A stretch of DNA of 64,000 nucleotides from Actinocatenispora rupis (lineage in GTDB: Bacteria; Actinomycetota; Actinomycetes; Mycobacteriales; Micromonosporaceae): the NCBI RefSeq assembly GCF_016861975.1, contig NZ_BOMB01000021.1, forward strand, positions 62,001 to 126,000, in the 5' to 3' direction. A program made the translations under genes and the position numbers. Shown here piece after piece: positions 25,580 to 34,320 of the stretch (position 1 is the first letter of the stretch; each line of letters opens with the position of its first letter). The notes below the pieces were generated by a model. That model made no database searches, was not told the DNA's origin, and saw nothing but the letters and a program-made list of their open reading frames with translations.

Positions 25580-25816
25580 CTAGTTCTCGCTCATCAGCTG
25601 GGTGCCGCGCCAGGTCAGCTCCGGATCGACGGAGACATCCGTGGCGATCTTGACGAGCTGTTCGGCGTACTTGTTGGCGTGGTGGCCACAGAAGACCAGG
25701 TCACCGCCGCCCGCTACGGCAACGCGGAGCTTCGCCGCCGCGCTGCACCGGTCGCACTGCTCGCCTGCGGCCGGCGGCACCGCCGCTTCCGACGGCGGGG
25801 TCAGGGTCGGGGTCAT
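25580..25816 (-). CDS. DUF7455 family small zinc-binding-like protein
   Basis: A 78-residue protein with CDRCSAAAKLRV and LVFCGHHANKYAEQL, giving a Cx2C...CxHH metal-site pattern. The middle AAKLRVAVAGGGDLVFC is the family core. Function unknown, but in many actinobacteria this gene lies immediately downstream of the principal sigma factor gene, as here (273 bp away, same strand). ATG 25816 with CTCCTCC-complement Shine-Dalgarno (GGAGGAGG) directly upstream supports the start. Confidence 0.85.
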   Translation of the reverse strand: MTPTLTPPSEAAVPPAAGEQCDRCSAAAKLRVAVAGGGDLVFCGHHANKYAEQLVKIATDVSVDPELTWRGTQLMSEN

Positions 25817-26089
25817 ACGCCTCCTCCTCTGCTCGTCACCGTGCTGCCGCGGATGCCCGACCGGCTGCCAGGCACTCTGTGCTGCACTGTCGTTGCTTCA
25901 CACCATGCTCCAACACGGAAGCCAGCGACATCGTTCCCCGCCTCGCGGTGAAGGATCAATGTCACAGCCGACCGTGCCGCCAGACTGCCATGCCGGAGCG
26001 GTCTCCGTCGACTCCAACATCATCACAACCGGCCCGACCTGGTGCCGCCCGTGCTCGGGCACCCGGGCAGGTGAGCTGGCCGGGCGATG

Positions 26090-27463
26090 TCAGTCGAGGT
26101 AGTCCCGGAGGACCTGGGACCGGGACGGGTGCCGCAGCTTGGACATCGTCTTCGACTCGATCTGCCGGATGCGCTCGCGGGTCACCCCGTACACCTGGCC
26201 GATCTCGTCGAGCGTGCGCGGCTGGCCGTCGGTCAGCCCGAACCGCAGCCGTACGACGCCGGCCTCCCGCTCGGACAGCGTCTGGAGTACCTGCTGCAAC
26301 TGGTCCTGGAGCAGGGAGAACGACACCGCGTCGACGGCGACGACGGCCTCGGAGTCCTCGATGAAGTCGCCGAGCTGGCTGTCGCCCTCGTCGCCGATGG
26401 TCTGGTCGAGCGAGATCGGCTCCCGCGCGTACTGCTGGATCTCCATGACCTTTTCGGGGGAGATGTCCATCTCCTTGGCCAACTCCTCCGGAGTCGGCTC
26501 GCGCCCGAGGTCCTGCAGCAGCTCACGCTGTATCCGGCCGAGCTTGTTGATCACCTCGACCATGTGCACCGGGATGCGGATCGTACGTGCCTGGTCGGCC
26601 ATCGCCCGGGTGATCGCCTGCCGGATCCACCACGTCGCGTACGTCGAGAACTTGTAGCCCTTGGTGTAGTCGAACTTCTCGACCGCCCGGATCAGGCCGA
26701 GGTTGCCCTCCTGGATCAGGTCGAGGAACGCCATGCCGCGCCCCGTGTACCGCTTGGCGAGGCTCACCACGAGCCGCAGGTTCGCCTCCAGCAGGTGGTT
26801 CTTCGCGCGCTCGCCGTCGCGGTTCACCCAGCGCAGGTCGCGCAGCATCTGCGTGGCGATCTCCTGGATGCCGTCCTCGTTCTCGCGCAACCGCTCCGCC
26901 GCGTACAGCCCGGCCTCGATGCGCTTGGCGAGCTCGACCTCCTGCTCGGCGTTCAGCAGCGGGACCTTGCCGATCTGCTTCAGGTACGCCCGGACGGAGT
27001 CCGCGGAGGCCGTCAGCTCGGCGTCCTTACGGGCCTGCCGCAGCGCCTCGGAGTCCTCGTCGTCCCAGTCGAAGTCGGCGGCGCCGGGCTCGCCCTCGCC
27101 CTCCTCGCCGTCCTTCGCGGCCGCCTTGCCGTTCGCCGGCTTCCCGTTCGCGGTCGCGGTCTTGCCGTTCGCCGACCTGGTCGCCTTCTTCGCCGGGGCC
27201 TTCTTCGCAGCCCGTTTCGCGGCGGTCTTCGCAGCGGTGCCCGACTCGGGCTCCGGCGTGGCCGACTCGTCCGTGATGTCCGGCTCCGCGGGCGGCTTCG
27301 CCTTGCGCGCCGCGGCCTTGGCCGGTTTCGCCCGTGCCGGCACCTTCGCCGTACTGGCGCGCGAGGCCGGCGTGGTGGACCTGGCGGGACTCGTCGGCGG
27401 CGAGGGTGGCGTCGGTTCGTGCCCTTCCCACCCGGGGCCGGTGGCGTGGTGTGCGTCTGTCAC
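26090..27463 (-). CDS. sigA: Principal RNA polymerase sigma factor (SigA/HrdB/RpoD)
   Basis: A 457-residue group 1 sigma factor. The N-terminal ~160 residues are disordered and Lys/Ala-rich ([40 protein letters not shown]), characteristic of actinobacterial HrdB. An acidic patch ([20 protein letters not shown]) precedes region 1.2 ([15 protein letters not shown]). Regions 2 and 4 are intact: [30 protein letters not shown], and in region 4 [17 protein letters not shown] with [10 protein letters not shown]. It directs housekeeping transcription. It starts at ATG 27463, with GGTCGTTCGTGAC upstream; a -10-like TACAAT lies at 27570-27575. Confidence 0.97.
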   Translation of the reverse strand: MTDAHHATGPGWEGHEPTPPSPPTSPARSTTPASRASTAKVPARAKPAKAAARKAKPPAEPDITDESATPEPESGTAAKTAAKRAAKKAPAKKATRSANGKTATANGKPANGKAAAKDGEEGEGEPGAADFDWDDEDSEALRQARKDAELTASADSVRAYLKQIGKVPLLNAEQEVELAKRIEAGLYAAERLRENEDGIQEIATQMLRDLRWVNRDGERAKNHLLEANLRLVVSLAKRYTGRGMAFLDLIQEGNLGLIRAVEKFDYTKGYKFSTYATWWIRQAITRAMADQARTIRIPVHMVEVINKLGRIQRELLQDLGREPTPEELAKEMDISPEKVMEIQQYAREPISLDQTIGDEGDSQLGDFIEDSEAVVAVDAVSFSLLQDQLQQVLQTLSEREAGVVRLRFGLTDGQPRTLDEIGQVYGVTRERIRQIESKTMSKLRHPSRSQVLRDYLD

Positions 27464-27569
27464 GAACGACCTTCCCGAGGCGACGAGAATGCCCGGCCGG
27501 ACCGGTCGGCACGACCGGGCACTGCGGTGCCCACGGCGTTGCGGGGCGTCACACGTGGGACAGGCGTGA

Positions 27570-27575
27570 ATTGTA
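27570..27575 (-). promoter_or_regulatory. Putative -10 box (TACAAT) of the principal sigma gene
   Basis: On the minus strand TACAAT lies 107 nt before the sigma gene start, within GCGTTACAATTCACG. No good -35 is found 17 nt further out (GATGAA), so the promoter may be extended -10 or ECF-dependent. Confidence 0.45.
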
Positions 27576-27743
27576 ACGCTCGCCGGCCCGGTTCATCCTG
27601 TCCGCGCGACGGGGGCTGCCCCCGGTACGCCGCCGACCTGCCGATACGGTCGCATTCGGCAGTCTCGGCCGCGGACGGTCCGCGGCCTGCGGCGCCGCGC
27701 CCGCGTACCGCGGAGCGTGGGCCGCGAGTACCGGGAGGTGTCC

Positions 27744-28544
27744 GTGCCGGCGGATCCGCAAGAACTGCTCGACCTCGCGATCGACCTGACGGCCCGCGCC
27801 GGCCGGCTGGTCCGGCAGACCCGCGAGGAGGCGATCACCGAGGTCGACACCAAGAGCAGCTCCACCGACGTCGTGACGGCGGCGGACAAGGCGGCGGAGA
27901 AGCTCGTCGTGGACGGGCTGCTCGCCGCCCGCCCCGGCGACGCGGTACTCGGCGAGGAGAGCGGCAGCCACGACGCGCCGTCCGCCGAGGTGCGCTGGAT
28001 CCTCGACCCCATCGACGGCACCGTCAACTACCTGTACGGGCTGCCCGCGTACGCGGTGTCGCTGGCGGCCGAGGTGGCCGGCGAGGTCGTCGCCGGGGTG
28101 GTGCGCAACCCGGTCAGCGGCGAGGTGTACACGGCGGTCCGGGGGCGCGGGGCGTACCGGGACGGCGTGCGGCTGACCGGGCCCCGGCGTACGGCGCTGG
28201 AACAGGCCCTCGTGGCCACCGGCTTCGCGTACGACCGGCAGCGGCGGGCACGGCAGGCCGCCGTACTGGCCGGGCTGCTGCCCCGGGTGCGGGACATCCG
28301 GCGGATCGGGGCCGCGGCGCTCGACCTGTGCTTCGCCGCCGAGGGCCGCCTGGACGCGTACTACGAGCGCGGCATCCAGCCGTGGGACCACGCCGCCGGA
28401 GCCCTCGTGGCGACCGAGGCGGGCCTGCGGGTCGGCGGCCTGCGCGGCGCACCGGCCGGCCGGGAGCTGGTCCTCGCGGCGCGGCCCGAGCTGTTCGACA
28501 CCCTGCACGACCTGCTGGTCGAGCTGGGCATCGACGAGGTCTGA
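27744..28544 (+). CDS. suhB: Inositol monophosphatase family protein
   Basis: A 266-residue Mg2+-dependent phosphatase. Metal ligands: E in LGEESGS, the DPIDGTVNYLYG motif (D-x-I-D-G-T), and WDHAAGALVATEAG near the C-terminus, the three IMPase signatures. It dephosphorylates inositol 1-phosphate or related sugar phosphates, feeding phosphatidylinositol and mycothiol synthesis in actinobacteria. GTG 27744 preferred: GGGAGG at 27733-27738 is 5 nt upstream; GTG 27738 and 27717 are in frame too. It is divergent from the principal sigma gene, the same arrangement as suhB near sigA in mycobacteria, except that ppgK is absent here. Confidence 0.92.
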   Translation: MPADPQELLDLAIDLTARAGRLVRQTREEAITEVDTKSSSTDVVTAADKAAEKLVVDGLLAARPGDAVLGEESGSHDAPSAEVRWILDPIDGTVNYLYGLPAYAVSLAAEVAGEVVAGVVRNPVSGEVYTAVRGRGAYRDGVRLTGPRRTALEQALVATGFAYDRQRRARQAAVLAGLLPRVRDIRRIGAAALDLCFAAEGRLDAYYERGIQPWDHAAGALVATEAGLRVGGLRGAPAGRELVLAARPELFDTLHDLLVELGIDEV

Positions 28545-28565
28545 GAGGGCGTCGACGGGGTCTGA

Positions 28566-29084
28566 TCAGCAGGTGCCGGGCGGCGGCGACGGCACACCGA
28601 GGGCGATCTCGGCCTGCTTCACCTCGGTGGGCCCGAGCACCTGGGTGAAGCCCTCGCCCAGCACCAGGTCGACGGTGTCGTCGTCCCGGTTCGGGTCGTA
28701 CGCGGGCTTGGCACCCTGCACGTACGCCCGGACGAGCTGGGCGGCGCCCACCGCCTTGCGGCCGAACCGTACCTGTGCCGTGTCGTGCACCACGGCGCCG
28801 GTCGGGTCCTGCTTCACGGACTTGATCTTGAAGCCGACGCCGCGCATGCTCTTCGCGGTCGACTGGGCCAGCCCGGACCGGTCGGTGGAGTTGTAGACGT
28901 TGAGCGTGACGTCCTTCTCCTTGGGCACCGCCGTCGCGGCCGGCTTCGCGCCGGCCGCGCAGGTGCGCCCGCCGCTCGCCCGGGTGCCCTGGTCGTCGGA
29001 GACGAGCGTCCACACGACGACCACGGCCGCGGCGATCAGCAGCACGCCCACGATCGCGAGCGCCCGCACCCTGGACAGACTCAT
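28566..29084 (-). CDS. Membrane-anchored LytR_C domain protein (Cei-like)
   Basis: A 172-residue protein: N-terminal membrane anchor RALAIVGVLLIAAAVVVVWTLV (about residues 7-28), then a Cys-containing linker and a LytR_C domain (about 50-165; TLNVYNSTDRSGLAQ, then GFKIKSV, ending VLGEGFTQV). The LytR_C domain is found at the C-terminus of LCP cell-wall ligases; standalone forms include mycobacterial Cei (Rv2700), needed for envelope integrity. Location between suhB and a DUF4193 gene matches Cei. It faces suhB with a 21-bp gap. ATG 29084 chosen because the membrane segment follows directly. Confidence 0.82.
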   Translation of the reverse strand: MSLSRVRALAIVGVLLIAAAVVVVWTLVSDDQGTRASGGRTCAAGAKPAATAVPKEKDVTLNVYNSTDRSGLAQSTAKSMRGVGFKIKSVKQDPTGAVVHDTAQVRFGRKAVGAAQLVRAYVQGAKPAYDPNRDDDTVDLVLGEGFTQVLGPTEVKQAEIALGVPSPPPGTC

Positions 29085-29526
29085 ACCCGGTCCCATCGGG
29101 TGTGCACCCACACAAGCGACATCTGCGGCCTCCCCAGGGCGACGTGAACCGTCACCGCGCCATCCCCCGTACCCCCGAATGGCCCGCCGAGTCCTCCTCG
29201 CACGCGCCCTGCGGAGAGGTTAGCGTGTGCGGTCCGGTCGTACGCGTACCTGTCCGGCGCGGCGGACACCGTCGGGCCACTGGACACCTTAGTGTGTCGC
29301 CTCGATCACATCGGGAACAACGGACGGAGGCAGGACGTACATCAGTCCGAGAAGGAAGGTAAGGTTCCCGGCCCGGCGGGGTCGTTTCCTTCCAACGGGC
29401 TTCTGGGGAGGACCGAACGACCGGTCGCTCGTATCCGTGGGGGGAAGCGGGTGCGGTACGGGACTGCAACCGGTCCGCGCGGCGTTACACCGGGCGCAAG
29501 ACAGAAAAACGGGAGAGTGAATACCG
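29085..29526. other. Intergenic region between divergent cei-like and DUF4193 genes
   Basis: 442 bases. It should hold both promoters and possibly a long 5' leader for the DUF4193 gene: CGGGAGAGTG (29509-29518) is its Shine-Dalgarno. Purine-rich stretches (GAGAAGGAAGGTAAGG at 29349) stand out. No conserved RNA family or gene was recognised. Confidence 0.5.
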
Positions 29527-29826
29527 ATGGCCACCGACTACGACGCCCCTCGGCGTGACGAGGTCGAACTGGGGGAGGACAGCCTCGAGGAGCTCAAGGC
29601 GCGTCGCACCGACGCGCAGTCGGGCAGCGTCGACGTGGACGAGACGGAGGTCGCAGAGGCCTTCGAACTGCCCGGCGCCGACCTCGCCGACGAGGAGCTG
29701 ACCGTCAAGGTCCTGCCGATGCAGCAGGACGAGTTCCGCTGCTCGCGCTGCTTCCTGGTGCACCACCGCAGCCAGCTCGCCGCGCAGAAGGGCAACGAGC
29801 TGATCTGCCGGGAGTGCGCAGCCTGA
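29527..29826 (+). CDS. DUF4193 family protein, zinc-ribbon C-terminus
   Basis: A 99-residue acidic protein. It opens MATDYDAPR and has a long acidic middle (SVDVDETEVAEAFELPGADL), then the C-terminal FRCSRCFLVHHRSQLA with CRECAA at the end, a Cx2C...Cx2C zinc ribbon. The order matches DUF4193 of actinobacteria (Rv2699c-like), function unknown; the ribbon and acidity recall RNA polymerase- or ribosome-associated factors. ATG 29527 with a GGGAGAG Shine-Dalgarno 9 nt upstream. Confidence 0.9.
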   Translation: MATDYDAPRRDEVELGEDSLEELKARRTDAQSGSVDVDETEVAEAFELPGADLADEELTVKVLPMQQDEFRCSRCFLVHHRSQLAAQKGNELICRECAA

Positions 29827-29914
29827 CGACCGACCGGCACCGGGGCCCGGCCCCGGTTCCCGGTCCGGCGTCGCCCGGTCCGCGACCGCTGGTACGTCCT
29901 GGTGCCCCGGTCGG

Positions 29915-29928
29915 ATGCTGATCCGCAT
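29915..29928 (+). promoter_or_regulatory. Second copy of the ATGCTGATCCGCAT motif
   Basis: Exact match to 5199-5212. It is followed 25 bp later by GGCACGTCGGACGGA (10 bp later by GGTACGTCGGACGGA in the first copy). Both lie just upstream of a gene. The motif is a quasi-palindrome, ATGC-T-GATC-C-GCAT. Confidence 0.4.
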
Positions 29929-29978
29929 CCGGCCGGGGCACCATGGTGAGGGCGGCACGTCGGACGGAGGGACACATC

Positions 29979-31121
29979 GTGGCCAAGCGCACGAAGGGGG
30001 CGGACCACGCCGCACCCGACCCTTCCGTACCACCGGAGGGCGGTGCGGCGGGACGCGACCCCGCGTCCGTACCGGGCACGGGGCCGGTTGGCGACCCCGC
30101 AGACCCCGTCGACGACGGGCCGGCGGACGTGATCGACGGTGAGGTGCTCTCCGGCGAGCTGCTGTCGCGTGACGGCGGCCCGGTGGCGTCCGACGACCTC
30201 AGTCGTACGGTCGCGCGGCTGACCGAGGAGACGCTGGAGCCGGCCGAACGGCGCCGACTGCTGGGGCGTCTGGCCGGCCAGGCCGGGCGTACGGGATGGC
30301 GGTTGATGTCCCGGCCGCGCGGGGTGCTCCGGTGGATCACCGACGCCGTGATGGACGCCGCGCCGCACATCCCGATCCGGGACCTGGAGACGCTGCGCCG
30401 GCACTACCACGGGCTCGACGGCGACGCGCTGGCCGAGCGCCTGATCCGCAACGCGTCCCGGGTGACCGCGACGATCGGCGCCGCCGGTGGCGGGCTGAGC
30501 GCGATCGAGTGGGCCACCCCGCCGACCCTGCTGACCGCGCCGGTGCTGCTGTCCGCCGAGACGGTCGCCGTGGTCGCGGTCGAGATCAAGCTGCTCGGCG
30601 AGCTGCACGAGGTGTACCGGATGCCGGTGCGCGGCAACGCGACGCAGCGGGCCGCCGCGCTGGTGAGTTCGTGGGCGGGGCGTCGCGGGGTCAGCCTGAC
30701 CACCGCCGGCCGCGGCCTGACCGCGTCGCTCGGCCTGGCCGCCCGGCGCGAGCTGCGCGACAAGCTGCTGCGCCGGTTCGGCCGCAACCTGACCACGCTG
30801 GGGCCGCTGCTGACCGGTGCCGCCGTCGGCGCCGAGCTGAACCGCCGGGCCACCCGCGCCGTCGGCCAGGAGATCCGCGCCGACCTGGCCCGGATCGCCC
30901 GCCAGCAGCTGCGCCAGCCGCCGCCCGGCATGCCAGTCCCGCCGCCGCAGCAGCCGTACCCGGGGGGCGTGCCGTACCCGGGGCCGCCGCCGTACCCGCC
31001 GCAGCAGCCGCCGCCGGGGCAGCCGTACCCGCCGTCGGGGCGGCCCGGTCCGTACCCGCCGCAGGGGCCGTATCCGCCGCCGCCCGGTCCGTACCCGGGG
31101 CCGCCGCGTCGGGGGCGCTGA
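29979..31121 (+). CDS. Conserved hypothetical protein with Pro/Tyr-rich tail
   Basis: A 380-residue protein starting at GTG 29979 (GGAGG 8 nt upstream). The N-terminal ~80 residues are disordered and acidic; the middle (about 85-320) is helical with several hydrophobic stretches (TPPTLLTAPVLLSAETVAVVA) and basic segments (GWRLMSRPRGVLRWITDAV, ARRELRDKLLRRFGRNL). The last ~60 residues are a low-complexity tail of PYPPQ/PYPG repeats. Such tails occur in actinobacterial membrane or septum-associated proteins and can undergo phase separation or bind SH3/WW-like folds (inference). I do not recognise a named family; it resembles uncharacterised proteins found at this locus. Confidence 0.75.
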   Translation: MAKRTKGADHAAPDPSVPPEGGAAGRDPASVPGTGPVGDPADPVDDGPADVIDGEVLSGELLSRDGGPVASDDLSRTVARLTEETLEPAERRRLLGRLAGQAGRTGWRLMSRPRGVLRWITDAVMDAAPHIPIRDLETLRRHYHGLDGDALAERLIRNASRVTATIGAAGGGLSAIEWATPPTLLTAPVLLSAETVAVVAVEIKLLGELHEVYRMPVRGNATQRAAALVSSWAGRRGVSLTTAGRGLTASLGLAARRELRDKLLRRFGRNLTTLGPLLTGAAVGAELNRRATRAVGQEIRADLARIARQQLRQPPPGMPVPPPQQPYPGGVPYPGPPPYPPQQPPPGQPYPPSGRPGPYPPQGPYPPPPGPYPGPPRRGR

Positions 31122-31131
31122 CCTGCCGGGG

Positions 31132-31605
31132 TCAGGCGGGCTGGTCGGCGGTGGCGCGCAGCGCGGCGACGAGCCGGTCCGGGTGGCGTGAGCTGAGGAT
31201 CCAGTACGGGGTGGGGTCGTCGGGGTCGGCCAGCTCGACCCGCACCGCGCCGGCGATCCACGGCCGCTGCACCACGAACGCGAGCGGGTGCGCGTCGACG
31301 CCGAGCAGCCGCCGCTTGTCCGCTGCCGTCAGCTCGCGTACGTCCGCGACGACCGCGCGCGGCAGCCGGGCGTCGTCGACGAGCAGCTCGTCGGCGGTGA
31401 CGGTGAGGCGAATCCGGCCGGCCCACCACAGCCCGCCGGCGGTCAGCGCGAGCACCACCACGTACGCCGGCCAGGCCGGGAACGTGCTCAGCGGCCCGTC
31501 GAACAGCGCGGCCAGCAGGACCCCGATGACCAGCCCGACCGGCCAGAACCACCAGGGCACCGCGTACCGTTCCGTGTACCGCCGGGGAGTGCTGTCATGC
31601 GTCAC
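31132..31605 (-). CDS. DUF3093 family membrane protein
   Basis: A 157-residue protein. The [16 protein letters not shown] signature is followed by two hydrophobic segments ([18 protein letters not shown] and [17 protein letters not shown]) and a C-terminal PH-like domain ([17 protein letters not shown]...[16 protein letters not shown]). Family of unknown function, conserved divergent from dut in actinobacteria, as here: its GTG start (31605) is only 27 bp from the dut start. The two may use overlapping leaderless promoters. Confidence 0.88.
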   Translation of the reverse strand: MTHDSTPRRYTERYAVPWWFWPVGLVIGVLLAALFDGPLSTFPAWPAYVVVLALTAGGLWWAGRIRLTVTADELLVDDARLPRAVVADVRELTAADKRRLLGVDAHPLAFVVQRPWIAGAVRVELADPDDPTPYWILSSRHPDRLVAALRATADQPA

Positions 31606-31632
31606 GCAAGCGAGCGTACGGGAGGGTCGGTC

Positions 31633-32139
31633 GTGGATGCCGAGGTCGCGGCGTCGGGGACGGTGGAGGTGCTGGTCCGCCGGCTGGACGACGGGCTGCC
31701 CGAGCCGTGCTACGCGCACCCCGGTGACGCGGGCGCCGACCTGGTCGCCGCCGAGGACGTCGAGCTCGCCCCGGGTACGCGGACGCTGGTCCGGACGGGC
31801 GTCGCGATCGCCCTCCCGGACGGGTACGTGGGGCTGGTGCACCCGCGTTCGGGGCTCGCGGCCCGGCTGGGTGTGACGGTGCTCAACGCACCGGGTACGG
31901 TCGACGCCGGTTACCGCGGAGAGATTCTGGTCAACCTGGTCAATCACGACCCGGACCGGCCGGCCAGGATCAGCCGGGGCGACCGCATCGCGCAGCTCGT
32001 CGTGCAACGGGTGGAACGGGCCCGGTTCCATGTGGTGGCCGAGCTGCCCGAGTCCCGCCGGGGCGCCGGCGGGCACGGTTCGACCGGCGGTTTCACCGTT
32101 CCGGCCGGGCTGATCGAGACGACGACGCTGGAGGGTTAG
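31633..32139 (+). CDS. dut: Deoxyuridine 5'-triphosphate nucleotidohydrolase (dUTPase)
   Basis: A 168-residue trimeric dUTPase that converts dUTP to dUMP and PPi, keeping uracil out of DNA. All five motifs are present: [24 protein letters not shown] (catalytic Asp), RGDRIAQLV and the C-terminal [11 protein letters not shown] arm. GTG 31633 with GGAGG at 31621-31625 chosen; the extra in-frame residues from ATG 31597 would overlap the DUF3093 start. Length and motifs are normal. The stop shares a base with the GTG start of the DUF3710 gene (TAGTG), indicating coupling. Confidence 0.97.
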   Translation: MDAEVAASGTVEVLVRRLDDGLPEPCYAHPGDAGADLVAAEDVELAPGTRTLVRTGVAIALPDGYVGLVHPRSGLAARLGVTVLNAPGTVDAGYRGEILVNLVNHDPDRPARISRGDRIAQLVVQRVERARFHVVAELPESRRGAGGHGSTGGFTVPAGLIETTTLEG

Positions 32140-32921
32140 TGAGCCTGTTCCGACGGCGCAGGTCCGCGGAGGATTCCGCCGACCTGGCCGACGACGCCGA
32201 GCCCACCGTGGCCGACGACGCCGACGAGCCGGACGACGCCGAGGAGTCGGACGCGGCGGACGACGCCGCGGACGTCGACGACACCGACGACGCCGATGAT
32301 TCCGACGAGGACGACGACGAGGCCGGCGAGCGGGCCGAGGCCGGGCCGTACGACGTGGACGACGCGCCGGACGACGACCTGGAGCGGCTCGACCTGGGCA
32401 GCCTGAAGATCCCGGCGATGCCCGGTGTCGAGGTGCAGATCCAGGCGAACGAGCAGGGCGAGATCGCCGCCGTGGCGCTGATCGCGGGCAACAGCGCGGT
32501 ACAGGTCGGTGCGTTCGCGGCGCCGCGTACCGAGGGCATCTGGGACGAGGTGCGCGCCGAGCTGCGTACCGGTCTGACGGCCGAGGGCGGCAAGGTCCGC
32601 GAGGAGTCCGGGCCGTACGGGAGGGAGCTGGCGGGGCGCATCGCCACCCCCGACGGCCCGCAGGACGTGCGGTTCGTGGGCATCGACGGGCCGCGCTGGT
32701 TCGTCCGGGCGGTGTTCCACGGTGCGGTCGCGACCGACCGGTCCGCCGCGCCGCAGCTGATCGAGTGCCTGGAGAACATGCTGGTCGAGCGCGGCAAGGA
32801 GGCCATGCCGGTCCGGGAGCCGCTGCCGTTGCAGCTGCCGCCGGAGGCCGTCGCGCAGCAGCAGGCCGAGGCGGGGGACGCCGACGGCACGGACGGCTCG
32901 CAGGTCGACGGCGGGCGGTAG
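32139..32921 (+). CDS. DUF3710 family protein with a highly acidic N-terminus
   Basis: A 260-residue protein. Residues 10-80 are almost entirely Asp, Glu and Ala, strongly acidic and probably disordered. The C-terminal ~170 residues are the DUF3710 domain (LDLGSLKIPAMPGVEVQIQ, GIWDEVRAELRTGL, FVGIDGPRWFVRAVFHG). It always follows dut in actinobacteria; function unknown. The start overlaps the dut stop. A 30-bp perfect palindrome follows downstream. Confidence 0.9.
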   Translation: MSLFRRRRSAEDSADLADDAEPTVADDADEPDDAEESDAADDAADVDDTDDADDSDEDDDEAGERAEAGPYDVDDAPDDDLERLDLGSLKIPAMPGVEVQIQANEQGEIAAVALIAGNSAVQVGAFAAPRTEGIWDEVRAELRTGLTAEGGKVREESGPYGRELAGRIATPDGPQDVRFVGIDGPRWFVRAVFHGAVATDRSAAPQLIECLENMLVERGKEAMPVREPLPLQLPPEAVAQQQAEAGDADGTDGSQVDGGR

Positions 32922-32995
32922 CCGGGTGCCTCCGCATACCGGGCCCGGTCACGCCGGGCCCACCCTTCCGCCGCAGGTCACGTACCCGCGGCGGA

Positions 32996-33025
32996 TGTCC
33001 GTCGTGCCCCGGGGCACGACGGACA
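32996..33025. terminator. 30-bp perfect palindrome between convergent genes
   Basis: TGTCCGTCGTGCCCC (32996-33010) is followed directly by GGGGCACGACGGACA (33011-33025), an uninterrupted perfect palindrome. It lies between the stop of the DUF3710 gene and the stop of a convergent alpha/beta hydrolase gene, so a bidirectional terminator is the simplest reading. It could also form a cruciform. Confidence 0.75.
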
Positions 33026-33075
33026 CACCCGTACCGTCGACGCGCCGAAAACCCGGCGGCGGGGGAACGGTGCCG

Positions 33076-33858
33076 TCAGCCGGCGTCGGCGAGCGCGGCC
33101 AGGGCCGCCGTACCGAGCCGGCCCGGGTCCGCGGCGATCGCGGCCATCGGCAGTTCACGGTGACCGGCGTGGGGCAGCAGCCGGGCCCAGTCGCGGGCGA
33201 TGCCGGCCGGATGCACCGGATCGTCGACGAACCCGACCACCCCCGCCGCGGTACGGATGCGCGCCAGTCCGGCCGCGTCCGGCGCCGCCGCCGACGCCGC
33301 GGCCAGCAGGGTGTCCACCAGCTCGTCCGGCCGGTACCGCGACCAACCGGACACCAGTTCGGCGCCCAGCCAGCCCGGCGTGTGCGCTCGGGTGCGGGCG
33401 AGCGTCGCGGCGAGCCCGTCCCGTCGTACGGCGAGGGCGCCGGCCCGGCTGAGCGCGGCGGCCGGGGTGTCGGCGCCGGGGCGGCCGAGCCACCCGGGCA
33501 GCGCGACGACCAGCCCCCGGATACCGGCACCGTACGGGTCAGCGGCCCGTACGGTCCCACGTCCGTTCTCCACCAGCCAGCGCGCGGCGAGATGCGCGCC
33601 GAGGCTGATCCCACCCACCAGCAGCGGCCGGTACCGCCGGACCGCGGCTCCGAGCTGCCCGTACCAGGCGGTCAGTGGATCCGGGCCGCGCGGCGGGTCG
33701 CCGGTGACCAGTGCGTACCCGGCGGCGGTCAGGGCGGGGCCGAAGGTGGCGGCCACGAAGTCCCCGGTCGAGGCCGTTCCGGGGAGAAGTACGGCGGCCG
33801 GTCGGCCGCGGATTCCGTCGACCGGGCACAGCGCCATGTCACGTCCGTTTCCGGTCAT
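33076..33858 (-). CDS. Alpha/beta hydrolase
   Basis: A 260-residue hydrolase-fold protein. VLLPGTASTGDF is the N-terminal strand/oxyanion loop and GGISLGAHLAARWL the nucleophile elbow with serine; a histidine candidate is in PHAGHREL near the C-terminus, with the acid in GFVDDPVHPAG. Substrate unknown. A hydrolase at this place between DUF3710 and the OB-fold gene is also present in mycobacteria (Rv2695), supporting orthology. ATG 33858. Confidence 0.82.
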   Translation of the reverse strand: MTGNGRDMALCPVDGIRGRPAAVLLPGTASTGDFVAATFGPALTAAGYALVTGDPPRGPDPLTAWYGQLGAAVRRYRPLLVGGISLGAHLAARWLVENGRGTVRAADPYGAGIRGLVVALPGWLGRPGADTPAAALSRAGALAVRRDGLAATLARTRAHTPGWLGAELVSGWSRYRPDELVDTLLAAASAAAPDAAGLARIRTAAGVVGFVDDPVHPAGIARDWARLLPHAGHRELPMAAIAADPGRLGTAALAALADAG

Positions 33859-33935
33859 CTCGTCCCATCATTTCGTCGGACCCAGGGCGTACGCTTGCTG
33901 CACGGCGGCACGCCGGAGGAGGTGTCAGTACGGTC

Positions 33936-34316
33936 ATGACGACCGGTCAACGGGAGTCGACCATCAAGCGATTCCTGCGTCGGCTCGCCGCGAGCGATGC
34001 CGAGCTGGAGGCGGAGGATCTCCAGCGGGAGAGCGCGGAGTCCGGCTGCACGCCGGCGCGGACCTGTGCTCGGGGGCAGCTCGTCACCGTCTCGGGACGG
34101 CTGCGTACGGTGGTCTACACGCCCCGGACGAACCTGCCGACCCTGGAGGCCGACCTGTTCGACGGGAGCGACGTGGTCACGCTGGTCTGGCTGGGCCGCC
34201 GGCACATCGCCGGCATCGAGCCGGGTCGGATGCTGACGGTCCGCGGCCGGGTCGCCGTCCGCGACGACCGCAAGGTCATCTACAACCCGTACTACGAGCT
34301 TGAGACGCCGAGGTGA
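33936..34316 (+). CDS. OB-fold nucleic-acid-binding domain protein
   Basis: A 126-residue protein. After a helical basic N-terminus (TIKRFLRRLAASDAELEAEDLQRES) a small OB fold follows (about 45-122: RGQLVTVSGRLRTVVYTPR, VVTLVWLGRRHIAGIEPGRMLTVRGRV, YNPYYEL). The N-terminal CTPARTC pair might bind a metal. Part of the conserved actinobacterial gene order before DUF3159; probably binds RNA or DNA (inference). The AGGAGG at 33916 is 13 nt from the chosen ATG, somewhat long. Confidence 0.85.
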   Translation: MTTGQRESTIKRFLRRLAASDAELEAEDLQRESAESGCTPARTCARGQLVTVSGRLRTVVYTPRTNLPTLEADLFDGSDVVTLVWLGRRHIAGIEPGRMLTVRGRVAVRDDRKVIYNPYYELETPR

Positions 34317-34320
34317 GCGT

